Positions 49,850 through 64,000 of a stretch of DNA of 64,000 nt are shown here, piece by piece (within the stretch, counting starts at the first letter, position 1; every line of letters starts with the position of its first letter). The stretch comes from Coturnix japonica. Its lineage: Eukaryota > Chordata > Aves > Galliformes > Phasianidae. The stretch is from the NCBI RefSeq assembly GCF_001577835.2, contig NC_029516.1:119344808-119408807 (forward strand), in the 5' to 3' direction. A program made the translations under genes and the position numbers. A model generated the notes under the pieces. The model saw only the letters and a list, made by a program, of their open reading frames with translations. It was not told the DNA's origin and ran no database searches.

Positions 49850-51720
49850 AAAGAAAGGCTCAAGATTTATTTCCCTGTTGTTGCAGAGTAACCAGAATGC
49901 AGTTTTGACCAGGTCAAAACAGAAGCAGTTTATTGTTACAGCTGTAGGAGAGAACACAGCACAGCAGAGTGATGGGCTCTGCTGATAGGAGCTCTGCCCA
50001 GATGAGTGTGTTAGAGAGCTTACTTTTAGGCTATGCAACTCTTTCACCAAACTGCCTGTACTTAAAATTTAAGTGGTGTGTTCACCAAGTGAAAGAGACA
50101 AATTCACCCTGTCAAGGTACAAGCACATCACAGTAAATTCCACCCAGGGTACAATATGTGGTACAACTCAATTTATGGAGAGGTCTTTTTTAGAAAGTTA
50201 ACAGGGGCTGTGGGACTCAAAAGCACCAAGTTGAGAAATGGAGCTCAGGGCTTGTTACTGGATGAGATACTGAAACACCAACAATATTTACCACTTCTGA
50301 AGATAAGAGAAATGCAGGAAAATCAGAACAAATAAAGTGGATTGAGAGGCACCAGTGTCAAGTATGCAAGAAACAATCTTGCTGTTAAGGCAAGATAAAG
50401 TAGGACCGGCATAAATGAAAGAAAGTAAAAGAGCAATCATATTTATGTCCTTCAGGCTGTCCTAATTACATTTCAGAGACTGTGGCACGGAGGAAGAGAC
50501 TCTTCCATTCCTCCTCTTCTCCTACTATAGTCTCTTACAGCACTTCTTCTTCTGCTAGTGTTTCCAGGAGCAAAATAGTGAATTTGCAGTGCCGTGAGTT
50601 TAGTCTCACTGTCTTCTTCAGAGCTGCAATGCAGGGATAAGCACTGCTGACTAATTCAGTAAGAGGCTTAGTCTGCCACCAGACAGCAATAGATTGTGAT
50701 TGCTCTCGAATATCTGGCTGGAAGCCTGCAACAAAGGCAGCTGCTACAACTGCTGGAGCTTCCTTAGCAGCATTACTTATGCCAGAACGTCAGAAACTAA
50801 CTTGAGGTAGTCCATGAAGGCTAATGGTATTCCTCCTTAATCTGTTTTGTATTTTGCCCCATTTTTCTTCACGTGATGGGTGGGTCACATGAAGATGATC
50901 TCCAACTAACCTAAGTTCACAGAATCACAGAATTGTTGGGGTTGGAAGGGACCTCCAGAGATCATCGAGTCCAACCCCCCTGCCAAAGCAGGCTCCCTAC
51001 ACCACGTCACACAGGTAGGCGTCCAGGCGGGTCTTGAATATCTCCAGAGAAGGAGACTCCACAACCCCCCTGGGCAGCCTGTTCCAGTGCTCCGTCACCC
51101 TCACTGTAGTTCACTGTCACCCTGGAAGGCTAGCCAACTTTTTTTGTTAATCATTGCCTGGTTTCCCAAGCCTTAACAGCTCACAAAGGCTGCTTTCTAT
51201 CAGCCCAACTTAGATTATACCAACTGATAACAGTTGACAGTTCTCTACATTTCTGAGTTTCTTCTCTTGTATGGAAACCCTTTTGCAGTCTTATACCTTC
51301 AGGAGTGCACAGGGTGTGAACAGTAACCACACCTCCTGGCCCCAGTGCTTGCTTTAAGGGTGCCTGTATCTCAGGTTCCAGCTGACAGCAGGTTCAACCA
51401 GTGACTGCAGAAAGAATTGGCATGTCCCAATAGTCTGATGATGCTTCTGGCTCTGCTGATATTACAGGGGCCAGAGACCAGGTAAGGGCAGTTTTTCTAG
51501 CTGTCCCTTAAAATGCTTAATCTTTTCATTTTTCCCAAGTCTTTCAAATGTCTGGTTTGGGATTCTATTTTTCTTATTTGGATGCCTTCTTGTGCCATCC
51601 AAAAAAATGTATGCCCCTGAAAAGAGGGTACATTAGGTCCTCTGTAGTCTTAAGGTGCTCCTCAATTGCACTGTTTTGTCTAAGTTAAAGGTAAATTCAG
51701 TAGAACGCTGCTCAAAGGTA
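49850..51720 (-). mobile_element. Endogenous retrovirus fossil, gag to protease part
   Basis: Decayed retrovirus-like internal sequence on the minus strand. A capsid-like gag stretch lies near 50.6-50.8 kb and a retroviral aspartic-protease active-site motif near 50.36 kb, in the expected order. No clear polymerase, envelope or pair of LTRs is seen, and the borders are approximate. It is broken in many places and looks old. A CR1 copy (50.92-51.11 kb) is inserted in it. The family is not determined. Confidence 0.5.
50917..51108 (-). mobile_element. CR1 LINE, 3' fragment inside the retrovirus fossil
   Basis: Reverse-complement CR1 of the young subfamily (AATTGTTGGGGTTGGAAGGG, TACACCACGTCACACAGG), about 190 bases. 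Confidence 0.95.
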
Positions 51721-51737
51721 TTATCCTTGGCCCACCC

Positions 51738-51822
51738 TCTCTACAAAGACAGGCTGAGGGGGCTGGGTTTGTTCAGACTGGAGAAGAGAAGGCTGTGAGG
51801 AGACCTCACTGCAGCCTTCTGT
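51738..51822 (+). mobile_element. Short internal CR1 fragment
   Basis: Sense CR1 text only (ACAGGCTGAGGGGGCTGGGT, GGAGAAGAGAAGGCTGTGAG), lacking the 3' tail, at the edge of the retrovirus fossil. Confidence 0.85.
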
Positions 51823-52629
51823 ATTTAAAATTGGCTTTTCATTTAGCCCCTGTATGTCTGAAACCCAGACTAGGTGAAAACATACAAAGCTTCACATACA
51901 GGATGCTTAATGCATTCACAATGAACTTTCTCTCATCATTAGCTGATCTTTGAGACATTTCCTGGCTTCTTGGAATCATAGAAGAACTTAAACAGATGAC
52001 TTAAATTACAAATAATAAAAAATAACCTTTATTCCCGTTAAAAATATGCATGTTATATACAACTGAATAAAATCAATGACAGTGACAGCACACATTAGCT
52101 CAGCAGGAAGACAGGGACTTTCTATGGAATGCTCGGAGGGACCTGGTAGCATACAGCTTCTGTGGCACACAGTATTCTTTGTCTGATTCAGCAGTGAAAA
52201 GCTGAGTCCTCTATGCAAAAAGATCGCAAACTGTTGGCAAACTGTTGCCCATAAAACAGGGCAAAGATCAGCAGTTTCCCATTGATAGCTTTGGAATAGA
52301 TCTGTTTTGTTAGAGGCAAGACTTAAAGAGGGATAATGGAATACAACAGCCATAAGGAAACAGAAATGAGAAAGTTTTGGGATATACAACCTCTGGAGTA
52401 ATGCAAAGGATAGAAATCAGATACATGACAGCAGGGAATGGAAGAACATAATGAGCAATATTGAAAATAATACAGCTAGAACATTGTTTGCATCTTTGTT
52501 TTTTGCCCCAAATCCATCATTCAGAGAGGAAGATTCTACTATGTCTGCATACTGAACACTACAGCGTTTGCATGCAAGGAGCTTAGGGAATGGGATGCTA
52601 GATTTGGGGCTATCTGTAGTCAGTGAAAC

Positions 52630-52980
52630 CAGGTATTATGGGATCAGCTAAAACGGCAGAACAGCAGCAATTCAAGGAAACACATAGGCTGCTTAGAAAA
52701 GAGGTCATGTGGGTTAAAACAGTAGCACGGCTTCAGATGTTTTTGAGGTGGTCAGTTAAAGTTAAAACCCGCAACATTTGCTGAAGACAGACAAAATTAA
52801 CAGTAAAAATAACAGTAAAGAGGCCACTGAGGCTGTTATAAAACCCCTTCTCCATAAACTTAAATTTAGACCTGGGCTGTATTCTTTAAGATTACAGGAT
52901 AAAAAAATAGAGTGGGAAAATTGTACAGCTGTGTTTTCTCAGACTGTAAAGGCACAATATTCTTCAATCTATAGATTGTA
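52630..52980 (+). mobile_element. Possible retroviral gag-start fossil
   Basis: A short stretch reads like the start of a betaretrovirus-type gag (Met-Gly start, basic matrix-like text). About 100 bases of it recur at 54.54-54.67 kb. No LTR or primer-binding site is seen. Broken; family and limits are uncertain. Confidence 0.25.
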
Positions 52981-53114
52981 AAAGCAGTGCTGGACCAAGT
53001 ACCTGTTCTGGAGTGATTTTCCATCATCTTCTGATGATGGACAATTGGACCCAAGTGGTACAAATTTACATTTCTATGCTTATGAAAACACTCATTAAAA
53101 GCAGTTAGGGTTGA

Positions 53115-55628
<2,514 letters not shown>

Positions 55629-55778
55629 GGGCACGGCAACGGGGTGCGGGGACGGAGGAGGAGACAAGGAAAAATCGAAACCGGGGCGGTGATGTGGGCT
55701 GTGCTCCACCGCTGCCCTTCCTCCCGCGGAACACACGAGCCGCAGTGGAGGTGCCCGGCCGGAAGGTTGCACACCGAC

Positions 55779-57606
55779 ATGGCGGCGAGCAGGGGCGGGT
55801 TGGGGCTCGGCGCTGCCTGGAAGGCGGTGAGGGGACGGCGGGGTGACCGTGTGCTGGCATGGAGAGGGTCCCATAGGGGCGGCAGGGGCTTCTGCTGACG
55901 GGGAGATGTGACTGCTGGGAAGGTCTGCGGCTGGGGGACTCTTATTAATGAGTTAATGGGGACTGCTTTGTTTTTTGGTAGGTGCTGGGGAGAAGGCCGG
56001 AAGGGATCGTGCCAACGCAATGGGCTCGGCAGAAGTTCACCAAATCGAGAGTTCCCGAGTGGGTACGTTCTGCCCCCCTAGAGGACGCTGAAAGCCATGG
56101 GATCACCGCAAAGAGCCATTAGCCTGCGTGTTCTGGGCCTTGTGTGGTGTGGCAGCTTTATTGACAGTGGTTGTGAAGCTGCAGAGAAGCTTGGTTTAGT
56201 TTGCATTGCAGCTTATCTTTCTGCAAGTCACCATCAAGTTGCACTTGACTTTTCCTAAAGCTTCTTAAAGTTACTTAATCCTCTGACAAAACTTATGGCT
56301 CAGAGGTTGCCCTGTGATATGCATGTGGTCTTAAGTGCTGTGTATCCATGCTGTCGTGTGGCCTGACTTCAGAGTTTATGTATTAATTAGCAAACCATTA
56401 TAAGTTTCACTGTATTATAAAAGCTGCATTTGAACTAATTTACTGTGGGGTTGACAGAGCAGTGGAGCAGGCTGCCCAGAGAGGTTATAGAGTCTACTTC
56501 TATGGAGACATTTAAGACTCACCTGTACGCTTTCCTGTGGCCTGCTGTAGGGAACAGCTTTAGCAGGGCAGTGGACTTAATGATCTCCTGAGGACTATTC
56601 CTACCCCTGTGATGCTGTGATTCAATCGCTTGGCAAGTTGACCTTTAGAAAACCAATGTAATTGGAGATGTTAGATTTTTACCAAGGCTGAAGTGTGCTT
56701 TGGAGGGTTATTAACTAAAACAGTAATTCAGATATTTAGGAAAAAACAAACCAAAACAAGACTATGAACTTCTTGCTCTAGGTATTTCAGCCACGGCCTG
56801 GAGATCACGAGAAGTATGGAGGTGACCCCGAGCAGCCCCACAAAGTCCATATCGTTACTAGGATAAAAAGTGTAATTGGTCGCCCATACTGGGAGAAGAA
56901 GATCATACATGATCTTGGACTGGATAAGGTATGGAAGTTGTGTTTGTTCATACTTACAACATGTATCCAAGATGCAGAACTGCAGGGTAGAATTCAGATG
57001 TTGTTTTCTCTTGATTTTTCTTGTTGCTGTTCTGTGCTTTTTGTGCAGTCACAAAACTTGGATTGTTTTACAGCTACATAATGGAGAACCAGCTCATGTG
57101 TGTAAGAGCAGATAGGAGCAGATAGGAACAGTTTTACTGGAATCAGGAGTTTGATCAAGTTTTGCATATTTTCGTGTATGTTCATAATACATCAGTATTA
57201 TTTCTCCAAATCTAAATTTGCAATTGTGGTTTATATTTTACTGAAAAGCTTTGTGAACAGAGATGTGTACCTTGAAACTTTATTTTTAAAACCAATACTA
57301 TCCTTTATACAGGCTCATCAACCAAGACTGCACAAAAATATCCCTTCTGTGAATTCCAAACTGAAAGTTGTTAAACATCTGATAAGGTTTGTTGACTATG
57401 AGTTTTAATTTGGAGTACTAATGTAATTCCTTTCTAGTCTACAACCTTACTTAGCACACTCTTCTATCCATAGAATACAGCCACTGAAACTACCACATGG
57501 GTTACCCACAGAAGAAGAAATGGCAGACACCTTTCTTACGAGCAATGGAGAGCTTATCATTAGACAGCGTCTGAAACCTGTGGAGCAGGAAGAAATTAAG
57601 TCATAA
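55779..57606 (+). CDS. MRPL30: Mitochondrial ribosomal protein L30 (uL30m), 5 exons
   Basis: Large-subunit protein of the mitochondrial ribosome, ferredoxin-like L30 family. Exons: 55779-55826, 55982-56062, 56782-56928, 57313-57386, 57474-57606. All introns are GT-AG, phases agree, and the sum is 483 bp (160 aa), one residue shorter than human as I recall. Exon 1 codes a short basic presequence. Exons 3 and 4 carry the L30 core ([39 protein letters not shown]). Exon 5 carries the mitochondrial extension ending [14 protein letters not shown]1 fragment lies in intron 2. The gene shares its promoter with MITD1 and converges with the lysozyme gene. Confidence 0.96.
56456..56625 (+). mobile_element. 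CR1 LINE, 3' fragment in MRPL30 intron 2
   Basis: Sense CR1 (GTGGAGCAGGCTGCCCAGAG, TGGACTTAATGATCTCCTGA), tail GTGATGCTGTGATTCA. Moderately diverged. Confidence 0.88.
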
Positions 57607-57635
57607 GGTGTGCTGGTTGGAATTATGTTTTCTAA

Positions 57636-57641
57636 AATAAA
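57636..57641 (+). terminator. MRPL30 polyadenylation signal AATAAA
   Basis: A canonical AATAAA lies 30 bases after the MRPL30 stop, so the 3' UTR is expected to be very short. Confidence 0.65.
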
Positions 57642-57960
57642 TAATTTAAGTCCTGAGTTAAGAGCTCGTGTATGAAATAGAAGCTGGTATGTAAACAGAA
57701 CAGATCAAATTAATGAGAGTGTATTTTGCAGCTAACAGCAAAGGTTTGCAGTGAGGGTGGATGTCTTCATCTTTACTACACTAAAAAAAGAACAGGAATT
57801 GAAAGGCTTTTTTGATCATGAGTTACCTGAGAGCTGACTGACTGTCCGTTCAGAGCTCCATTTACTGATGCAGGCATTTGAGTGTCTTACCTGTCATTCA
57901 AATCTCACATTTGTTTCTTAACAGACAGTCTCATCTGGCTTCCCGTCTATAGAATAGTAG

Positions 57961-58445
57961 TATAGAATCGTAGAATCACTGAATGGTTTGGGCTGAAAGG
58001 GATTGCACAGTCCATCCAGCCCCAACCCCTGCCATGGGCAGGGTTGCCACCAGCTCAGGCTGCCCAGGACCCCATCCAACCTGGCCTTGAGCACCTCCAG
58101 GGATGGGGCGCCACAGCTTCTATGGGCAGCTGTGCCAGGGCCTAATCAGTCTGAGTAAGAAATTTCTTCCTAACATCCAACTTAAATCTCCCTTCTTTTA
58201 GTTTAAAACCATTCCCCCTTCTCCTATCACTGTCAGACCATGTAAAAAGTCTCTTGCCTTTTAAGTATTGGAAGGCCACAGTGAGGTCTCTCTGGAGCTT
58301 TCTTTCCTCCAAGCTAAACAAGCCCAACTCCCTCAACCTGTCTTCATAGGAGATGTGCTCTGGCCCTGTGGCATCTTTGTGTCTCTCTTCTGGACTTGCT
58401 CCAACAGTTCCACATCCTTTTTTAGGGGGCCCAGACTGGGGTTGG
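57961..58445 (-). mobile_element. CR1 LINE, 3' copy downstream of MRPL30
   Basis: About 485 bases of reverse-complement CR1 (GAATGGTTTGGGCTGAAAGG, AGCCCAACTCCCTCAACCTG). It keeps part of the reverse-transcriptase C-terminal text and is moderately diverged. Confidence 0.92.
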
Positions 58446-60119
58446 AGGGGGCTCATGATTGGAGAGCAGAGGGGAACAGTCACCTCCTCACTTTTTGATT
58501 TCACTCTCTGTAATGTTAGTAGCCTACGAGCTATAGTCTTTATGAAGGTTAATGCTTTTCATGTGCTAATATTGTAGACTTAAGAAATCTGGAGACCCTA
58601 AAGTGTATTTGTTTGATATAATTTAGCAATTATGAGCTCCAAGCATATAAAATAAGACCTTTCACTGCAGTGTCTTGTGTAGTACTTTGTGCAATGATTT
58701 AAAGACTGTTTTTATTTACTGTTTAAGAATTGTGGCTAAAATTAGGAAGCTGCTGCTATATCAAATGATAAAGTAGTTTTCATTCCAGCAAGCATAAATT
58801 CCATTGTTTGTTGTGCTGTGAGCCTCTCCCACACTAGAGACATTGTAGAGGAGCTAATCTTAATTACCGTATGTTGTGGGAAGATTAGAGGGATTCAGTG
58901 GCTGAAAATGAATATTTATCCTTTCTGCATGCTTGCAGGGAAGAGTAAAAGCATGTAGGAGTTCTAAGGAGTATACGTATCAGTAGAAGACATAACAGCT
59001 AGAGATACTGTGTGCAGAAGAAAGGCAGAGGGATAGGATATAGTAGTACGCTGAAGGATGAGATGGCTCCTAAAGGCAGACCAAAGACACACATGGGTGG
59101 AGCTGAAATGCCTCAATTTCTCAACAAACTACAGGCTGCAGTCAGGACACAGAAAAGACTGAAGGATGTTGAGTAGAAAGGGAAAAAAAACGAGATAGAT
59201 AAATTATGTGGGGTTTTTTTTCTTCTCTCCCCTAAGTTTCAATGTCTGCGCAGCATCTTGTGCTGTAGCATAACTGCAGTCTGCATGGTGGTTTCTGTGT
59301 TCCCACAGGGAGGTGCTTGGTAAAGCTGGACTTTCAGCTCTTACAAAGGACATGTTGTTCGTCAGCCTTGTTGCGGAGGGACAGCAGATATGAGGCCTAA
59401 ACTGACAAAACCAGGGACTCTAAAATCTTAGCAGGCATGTTTGGGACTTGTGTGTGCAGTAGTGCAGCCTGGTGAATCTCCAAGAGAGGGAGCACTGTCT
59501 GTTTTGTTTTACACACCATGTACAAATACAGGATCTCAATCCATTACTATACAGGTCTCTCAATTCACTATACAGACACCACAACCTACAGAAGTACTGA
59601 AATGTAAGCTGAAAAAAAATGTATTAATGACCAGGCTTGCTTAGTACTGTGCACAACGTATGTATTTGATAAACTGCCTATGATAGAGCAGAGCTGATCC
59701 CCACTTCCCAAGTACAGAGAATGGAAAACAGTTTTGGACAGTATCTGTTCTTTGTGGGTAAGATTTACCTGCAAGGAATGTCTGCTGTTGGCAGACTGTC
59801 AGTTTTCATGAGAAAAGAAATTATATATTCTTAAAACTTGTAATGTATGTGTAAATTTGGTTGTTTCTGAAATACTACTTGTTCTAAGGTCACGACAGTT
59901 TGCAGTGAGAATTTCTCAGACGTTCTCTGTGTAAACCTGTGTTCTCTAAAGATTTATCCTCAGGTTTAAAACATGAGCCGAACAAAGGGCAAAAACCTAC
60001 TGTGTGTTCATGTAACTTCGTTAATGGAGCATTGTCCCTGTGTAAATCTTCCTGAAGCATGGGTAAGTGATACAGGCTTCTTGCATAGGGAACAAAGAAG
60101 CTGACTTAAGATGGGAGGA
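58446..60119. other. Intergenic stretch between convergent MRPL30 and lysozyme genes
   Basis: No exon or repeat family recognised. Confidence 0.45.
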
Positions 60120-60430
60120 AAATTCAGGTTAGAAGGTACCATGTAGGTCTTTGGTCCAGTTTACTGCTCAGCTGTCCTCGTGGGGGGAAAATTTATAATC
60201 AGAATACAGTGTGAGCCTCTCTCTTTCAGCTTATGCCTGTTGTCATTTATCCTTTCACCTTGCACCACTATCAGGAGGCTGGCTCCATCCCCTCCATTAT
60301 CCTTACAGATATGAGGCATTACCCTCCCCCCGAAGAGCTGTCCTTTCTCATGGGAGAAGTGCTCCAGCCCCAGCCATCTTGGGGGCTCTCTGCTGCCAAC
60401 CTCACTCTACTTAACTTGTCTTCCCTGTGC
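60120..60430 (-). mobile_element. Old CR1 fragment
   Basis: Diverged reverse-complement CR1 (CACCACTATCAGGAGGCTGG, CAGATATGAGGCATTACC, GCTCCAGCCCCAGCCATCTT). A 132-codon plus-strand open frame across it is a shadow. Confidence 0.7.
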
Positions 60431-61162
60431 CGAAAACAACTCTGCTTTAGAAATGAACTAGAAAGTGCTCAGCAGATGCAAGTGATCTCTTCAAAGCTTC
60501 AGTGGAGCTGTGCTTTTGTTCATTTAGCCCAGGGTGTCTTTGGCCTCCTTGGCTGCTTGGGCACATTACTAGCTTGTGTTTGGCTCTCTTGTTGGACAGG
60601 ATTCGCTATGTCTGCTTGCCATAGAACTTGAAATATATTCATATGAACCAAACACATCTCTGCTGCAATGTCTGGTACCAATGCAGAAACATACATATGT
60701 AGAAATGAACTATTTTAAGAGGATTTTTAATAATTCTTTTGCTAAGGATATTTTAAGTGACAAATATGAAATATCTGTAATAGAACTATAAAAATGTAAG
60801 GTTGAAAACCCCCCACAGTATTCTTTATCATTTGTAGCTCCTAGTGATACGCTTGCTGCTTTTTCTTTTAGCTACTCTAAACTTTCTTTTCTCCCCTTTG
60901 CCTTGAAATGGCTGATCCAAACCAACAGCTCTGAAACTAAGGCTCTCCAAATGCTTTTGTATGTGCTTGATAATGGAGCAATAAATGTAAGAGGGAGCAA
61001 CACACTGAGATACACTCTTGTAGTAGGTTGAAAGTGTACAGTACTTTTGTATACATATAAGTATACAGTATTTTGCATATACTCATGTTTGCCTTCAACC
61101 ATTTGCTGTGCTATGGTGAAAAAGAATACATAAAAGGTAGCTAATAATCCAAACCATAACCT
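60431..61162. other. Intergenic stretch
   Basis: AT-rich, with no exon or repeat family recognised. Confidence 0.45.
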
Positions 61163-61361
61163 ATCATAGAATGATAGAATCACAAGGTTGGAAAGGACCT
61201 ACAAGGTCACCTAGTCCAATCATCCTCCCTTTGCCATACCTACAGAAAACCACTAAACCATATTGTCTAGCTCCCTATCCAGACATCTCTTGAACACTGC
61301 CAGTGATGGTGACTCCACCACCTCCCTGGGCAGCCATTCCAGTGCATGACCACTCTCTGAG
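61163..61361 (-). mobile_element. CR1 LINE, 3' end fragment
   Basis: Reverse-complement CR1 (ATAGAATCACAAGGTTGGAA, TGACTCCACCACCTCCCTGG), same subfamily as the 5.7 kb copy. It lies about 260 bases past the lysozyme stop codon, so it may be within its 3' UTR. Confidence 0.93.
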
Positions 61362-61623
61362 TGGTCTATCTTTTGCCATTAATTTTTCCCTTCACAAAAA
61401 GATTCAAGCAGTTTTCATCTCTACTTGTAGTTTCTCAGGCAGCAAATTAATGCTGCAGGAAGGAGTCATAATGCTGTTTAATGGAAGCAACTTTAGATTT
61501 TACTGATCAATACATGTGTCTAACAGCAGTACAAAATTGGTAACAAAATCACATAACGATTTGCAGTTTTGATAATGTAAAAGTATTTGCCGTAAGTACT
61601 GTATAATTACTCGGATATCTTTC

Positions 61624-63294
61624 TCAGTATCCATTCCTCTGAAAAAACTTGGCTCTTGCAACCACATCATTGGCATAGTCGTTGTGTGTTGTGCCAACAT
61701 CCATTCCTTCATAGGTCCGGACATTTCTTGTTCCTGCGTTATAGGCTGAAATCCCTCCTGAAATGAAAAAGAAACACTCAAACAAAGGTGTTATTTCCTG
61801 GTAACCAAACAAACAAAAATCACAAATTAAATGTATTTCTTGAGTTTGGAGGTGTCTTTTTACCAGTATTTTTTGGCCATAGTGTTACCATCAGCTGTTT
61901 TCATCGCTGAGGTGCTCCATTTGCGTTTTAGCATTGTTATGAAATTACAGTTTACATCCGCGCACCAATAAAACTAACAGGGTGACTGGGATATGTTTAG
62001 TTTTCTAAGTGCTTGGTTTGACAGCATTACCATTCTTGATTTATGTGTATGGAGTGCTATAAAGCTGACATTTTAAAGCTGATGAAGGCGTACCTTTGAG
62101 CTGCTGTTCCTTACTCCACGTTGGGAATTTTTTCTGAATATCGGTTATGGACTGACACAAAATGTCTGTGCCTTGTTTTATGTGCTCTTCACTGTTCCAG
62201 GCCCCATGAACCTGATGGTACCGTTTGTCAACCTGGAGGACAGGAATATCAGCACACCAGATAAATGTTATTTGTCTATTGTTCTTCAGCACTTTTAGGC
62301 TGCCTGTACTCATTTTGATCTTTACCCGCTCTGGTAAGTGAGAGCATCTCCCTGCATCTTACCCTCAACACAGTGCAGCCCTGATAGGGCTGGAGCTTTT
62401 ATGGAAGTGGATCCGAATGCATGAAGCAAATGTTCAGGGGTTGTACAGATCAGTGTGCAAGTTGGCAGACAAGTGAGATATGAATAAAGAAGCAAGATCC
62501 CTGTTAGCTGAGTCCCTGCGGTGCATAAAGAGTAATTAACCTGACTGCATGTAGCTACAGCATCTGGGCCTCTGTACTTATTAAAAAAAAATGCTTTTTG
62601 AAACAAGATTTATTATCTAACATATGAAATAACAATTAATCTCCTTGTTCCCCAAAGAGCTCTGGGAAGCAAGCAGCAGTTTCACTGTGCAGATGCAGGC
62701 TGTTCTTGCCCTGATATTTACCAGCATCCCTCCTCTAGTGCTGGCAGCTGGAAAATGGATCAGCACTGACTGGCTTCTTTCTGACCAAAAAGTTGTCTGA
62801 AAGAAGCAGGGAAATGAAAAGAAAACCTTCTGGTTGACACTGCACACAATTTGGGCCATCGAGTTTTGAAAGGTTTGGCCATACCTGCGTTAAACCAAAA
62901 GCATTTCCATGGTCACCCCAACCATCCTTCAGTGCTGTCCCAGCATGCGACTCTCGAGAGATAATAGCAGCAACCAAAGATGGTGGAATGCACTTGCTGT
63001 TGGCCACTTTTGTAATGGTTTCTTTATATTTGTCCATATTCTTCAAGTCTCTTTCAGCAATCTTCTCTGAAGCAGCAACTCCTGCAGCACAGCATACATT
63101 GTTTTTACTTTCATTTATTAGAATCAGAAACAGAATTATCTAGTAGGTTTGCCCTGAGCCCAGGTGTAGGTATGAGGGGGATGAAGGACTGAGATAGCAC
63201 TCACCTGCATAGCCCAGACCTTCCGGCTTCGCAGTTCTCTCTGATGCACCAGTTGTTTCAACGTCTGCTATGTTCCCGTAGAAATTAGAACAGC
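61624..63294 (-). CDS. LYG2: Goose-type lysozyme (lysozyme g-like), four visible exons
   Basis: Secreted glycoside hydrolase family 23 enzyme that cleaves peptidoglycan. Exons in transcript order: 63205-63294, 62885-63081, 62094-62232, 61624-61757. Phases agree and the reading frame ends at 61624-61626 in [11 protein letters not shown]. The catalytic Glu is kept (ISRESHAG), as are the Asp after the exon 2/3 junction (VDKRYH) and GGISAYNAG. Of the four cysteines of goose lysozyme, the first (GC) and last (SKCIPP) remain. The middle two are replaced, giving ASERT where goose has ASCKT and GYAG where it has SYCG. The signal-peptide exon, which should end in phase 1, was not found between 63295 and 64000 and may lie outside. 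Synteny fits the LYG1/LYG2 cluster. Which paralogue this is (probably chicken lysozyme g2) is uncertain. Confidence 0.88.
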
Positions 63295-64000
63295 CTAAAG
63301 AGCAACATATACAGTGAGATGTCACATCAGAGCAGCATGCGGTGTATTTTCAGATCCACAGCTGAAAGTGATAGGCATAATTTAGATACTAGCCTGGGCT
63401 TTTATCTGCGGAGATGCCCTTGTGATATTGTATTCACACACAATTCATTTCCTCTAGTTTTAGATCACGTTAGCTTGCCTGAAACTCAGTTGGCACCTCC
63501 AAAAGGTGATTTTCCATTCATAAATAAAACATCTCTGAGGCTCTGCACAACTTAGTTACAGTTTGCTTTCCCATCAACAAGAAAAATCATGGAGAGCATC
63601 CTGTAAATACCTTACATGCAATGCATCTACATCTCTCTGTTGCCTAAACATGCTGTTGCAGAAGGGAAAATGCGAACAGCAATGGAGAGAAGCAATGCCA
63701 GCTTGAGTTGAGTAGTCAATAGAAGCTTTCATACAATCAACTGTTGAGAATCAGAGAAATGCCACTGACCTGACATGTTTGCTGCAGAATGACTCCCCAC
63801 TGTCTCTGAGTGTTTGCTTTAGCTGTGGGCAGAGCTGCCTCAGCACTTCCTTCGTGGCATGGCTTTATGGGAAAAGGGCAGTGCCCAGCAGCCTCCACGT
63901 ACCCACCCAAACACAGCAGGGTTTCTGTTTCCGGGGACAGCGTCAGGTGGGGAGTTTGACTGGGGCGGTACACCTGTCAAAGCGTAACGCAGGTGTCCTA
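63295..64000. other. Upstream of visible lysozyme exons; signal-peptide exon not found
   Basis: The expected first coding exon (Met start, hydrophobic signal, phase-1 donor) was not recognised. A hydrophobic minus-strand stretch near 63.65-63.70 kb (LALLLSIAV) has no in-frame Met before it and no good donor. Confidence 0.4.

Noticed and set aside
60233-60631. 132-codon plus-strand frame
   Set aside because: It lies across an old reverse-complement CR1 fragment and is a shadow.
63590-63710. Hydrophobic minus-strand stretch as lysozyme signal-peptide exon
   Set aside because: No in-frame Met before the hydrophobic run and no acceptable phase-1 donor after it.

Overview
The window looks like genomic DNA from a galliform bird, most likely chicken. 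It is AT-rich and intron-rich, its CpG is concentrated in four islands, and it holds about 25 fragments of the avian LINE CR1. The genes recognised on the right two thirds have the same order and strands as human 2q11.2 (CRACDL, TSGA10, LIPT1, MITD1, MRPL30, LYG). All family comparisons come from memory of vertebrate proteins; no search was run.

Layout. 1-20.8 kb: no coding exon recognised. By synteny and by a first-exon-like CpG island at 20.6-21.1 kb with a minus-strand donor, this is probably the first intron of a minus-strand gene (CRACDL expected). It holds CR1 copies and a long GGGAA purine repeat. 21.1-25.8 kb: intergenic or TSGA10 3' flank. 25.85-45.62 kb, minus strand: TSGA10. I can assemble 17 coding exons with compatible phases that sum to exactly 796 codons including the stop. 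The protein is a long coiled coil that keeps CEP135-like N-terminal segments but appears to lack one internal segment found in human TSGA10 and CEP135. 46.9-48.75 kb, plus strand: LIPT1, with an intact single-exon CDS of 373 codons. 49.8-51.7 kb: a decayed endogenous retrovirus fossil on the minus strand with a CR1 inside it. 53.1-55.63 kb, minus strand: MITD1 (7 exons, 250 aa). 55.78-57.61 kb, plus strand: MRPL30 (5 exons, 160 aa). MITD1 and MRPL30 start 150 bp apart, head to head, in one CpG island. 61.6-63.3 kb, minus strand: a goose-type lysozyme gene with four exons visible; its signal-peptide exon was not found.

How the genes relate. LIPT1 and MRPL30 serve mitochondria (lipoylation and translation). 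MITD1 is an ESCRT-III-linked cytokinesis factor sharing the MRPL30 promoter. TSGA10 is a centrosome and sperm-tail coiled-coil protein related to CEP135. The lysozyme is a secreted antibacterial enzyme. They are neighbours by conserved synteny, not an operon.

No clearly new biological system was found. The most checkable observations are two GC-AG introns (in TSGA10 and MITD1), the altered exon content of TSGA10, loss of one whole disulfide pair in the lysozyme, a nested CR1, and an unrecognised CpG-bearing ORF inside a TSGA10 intron.
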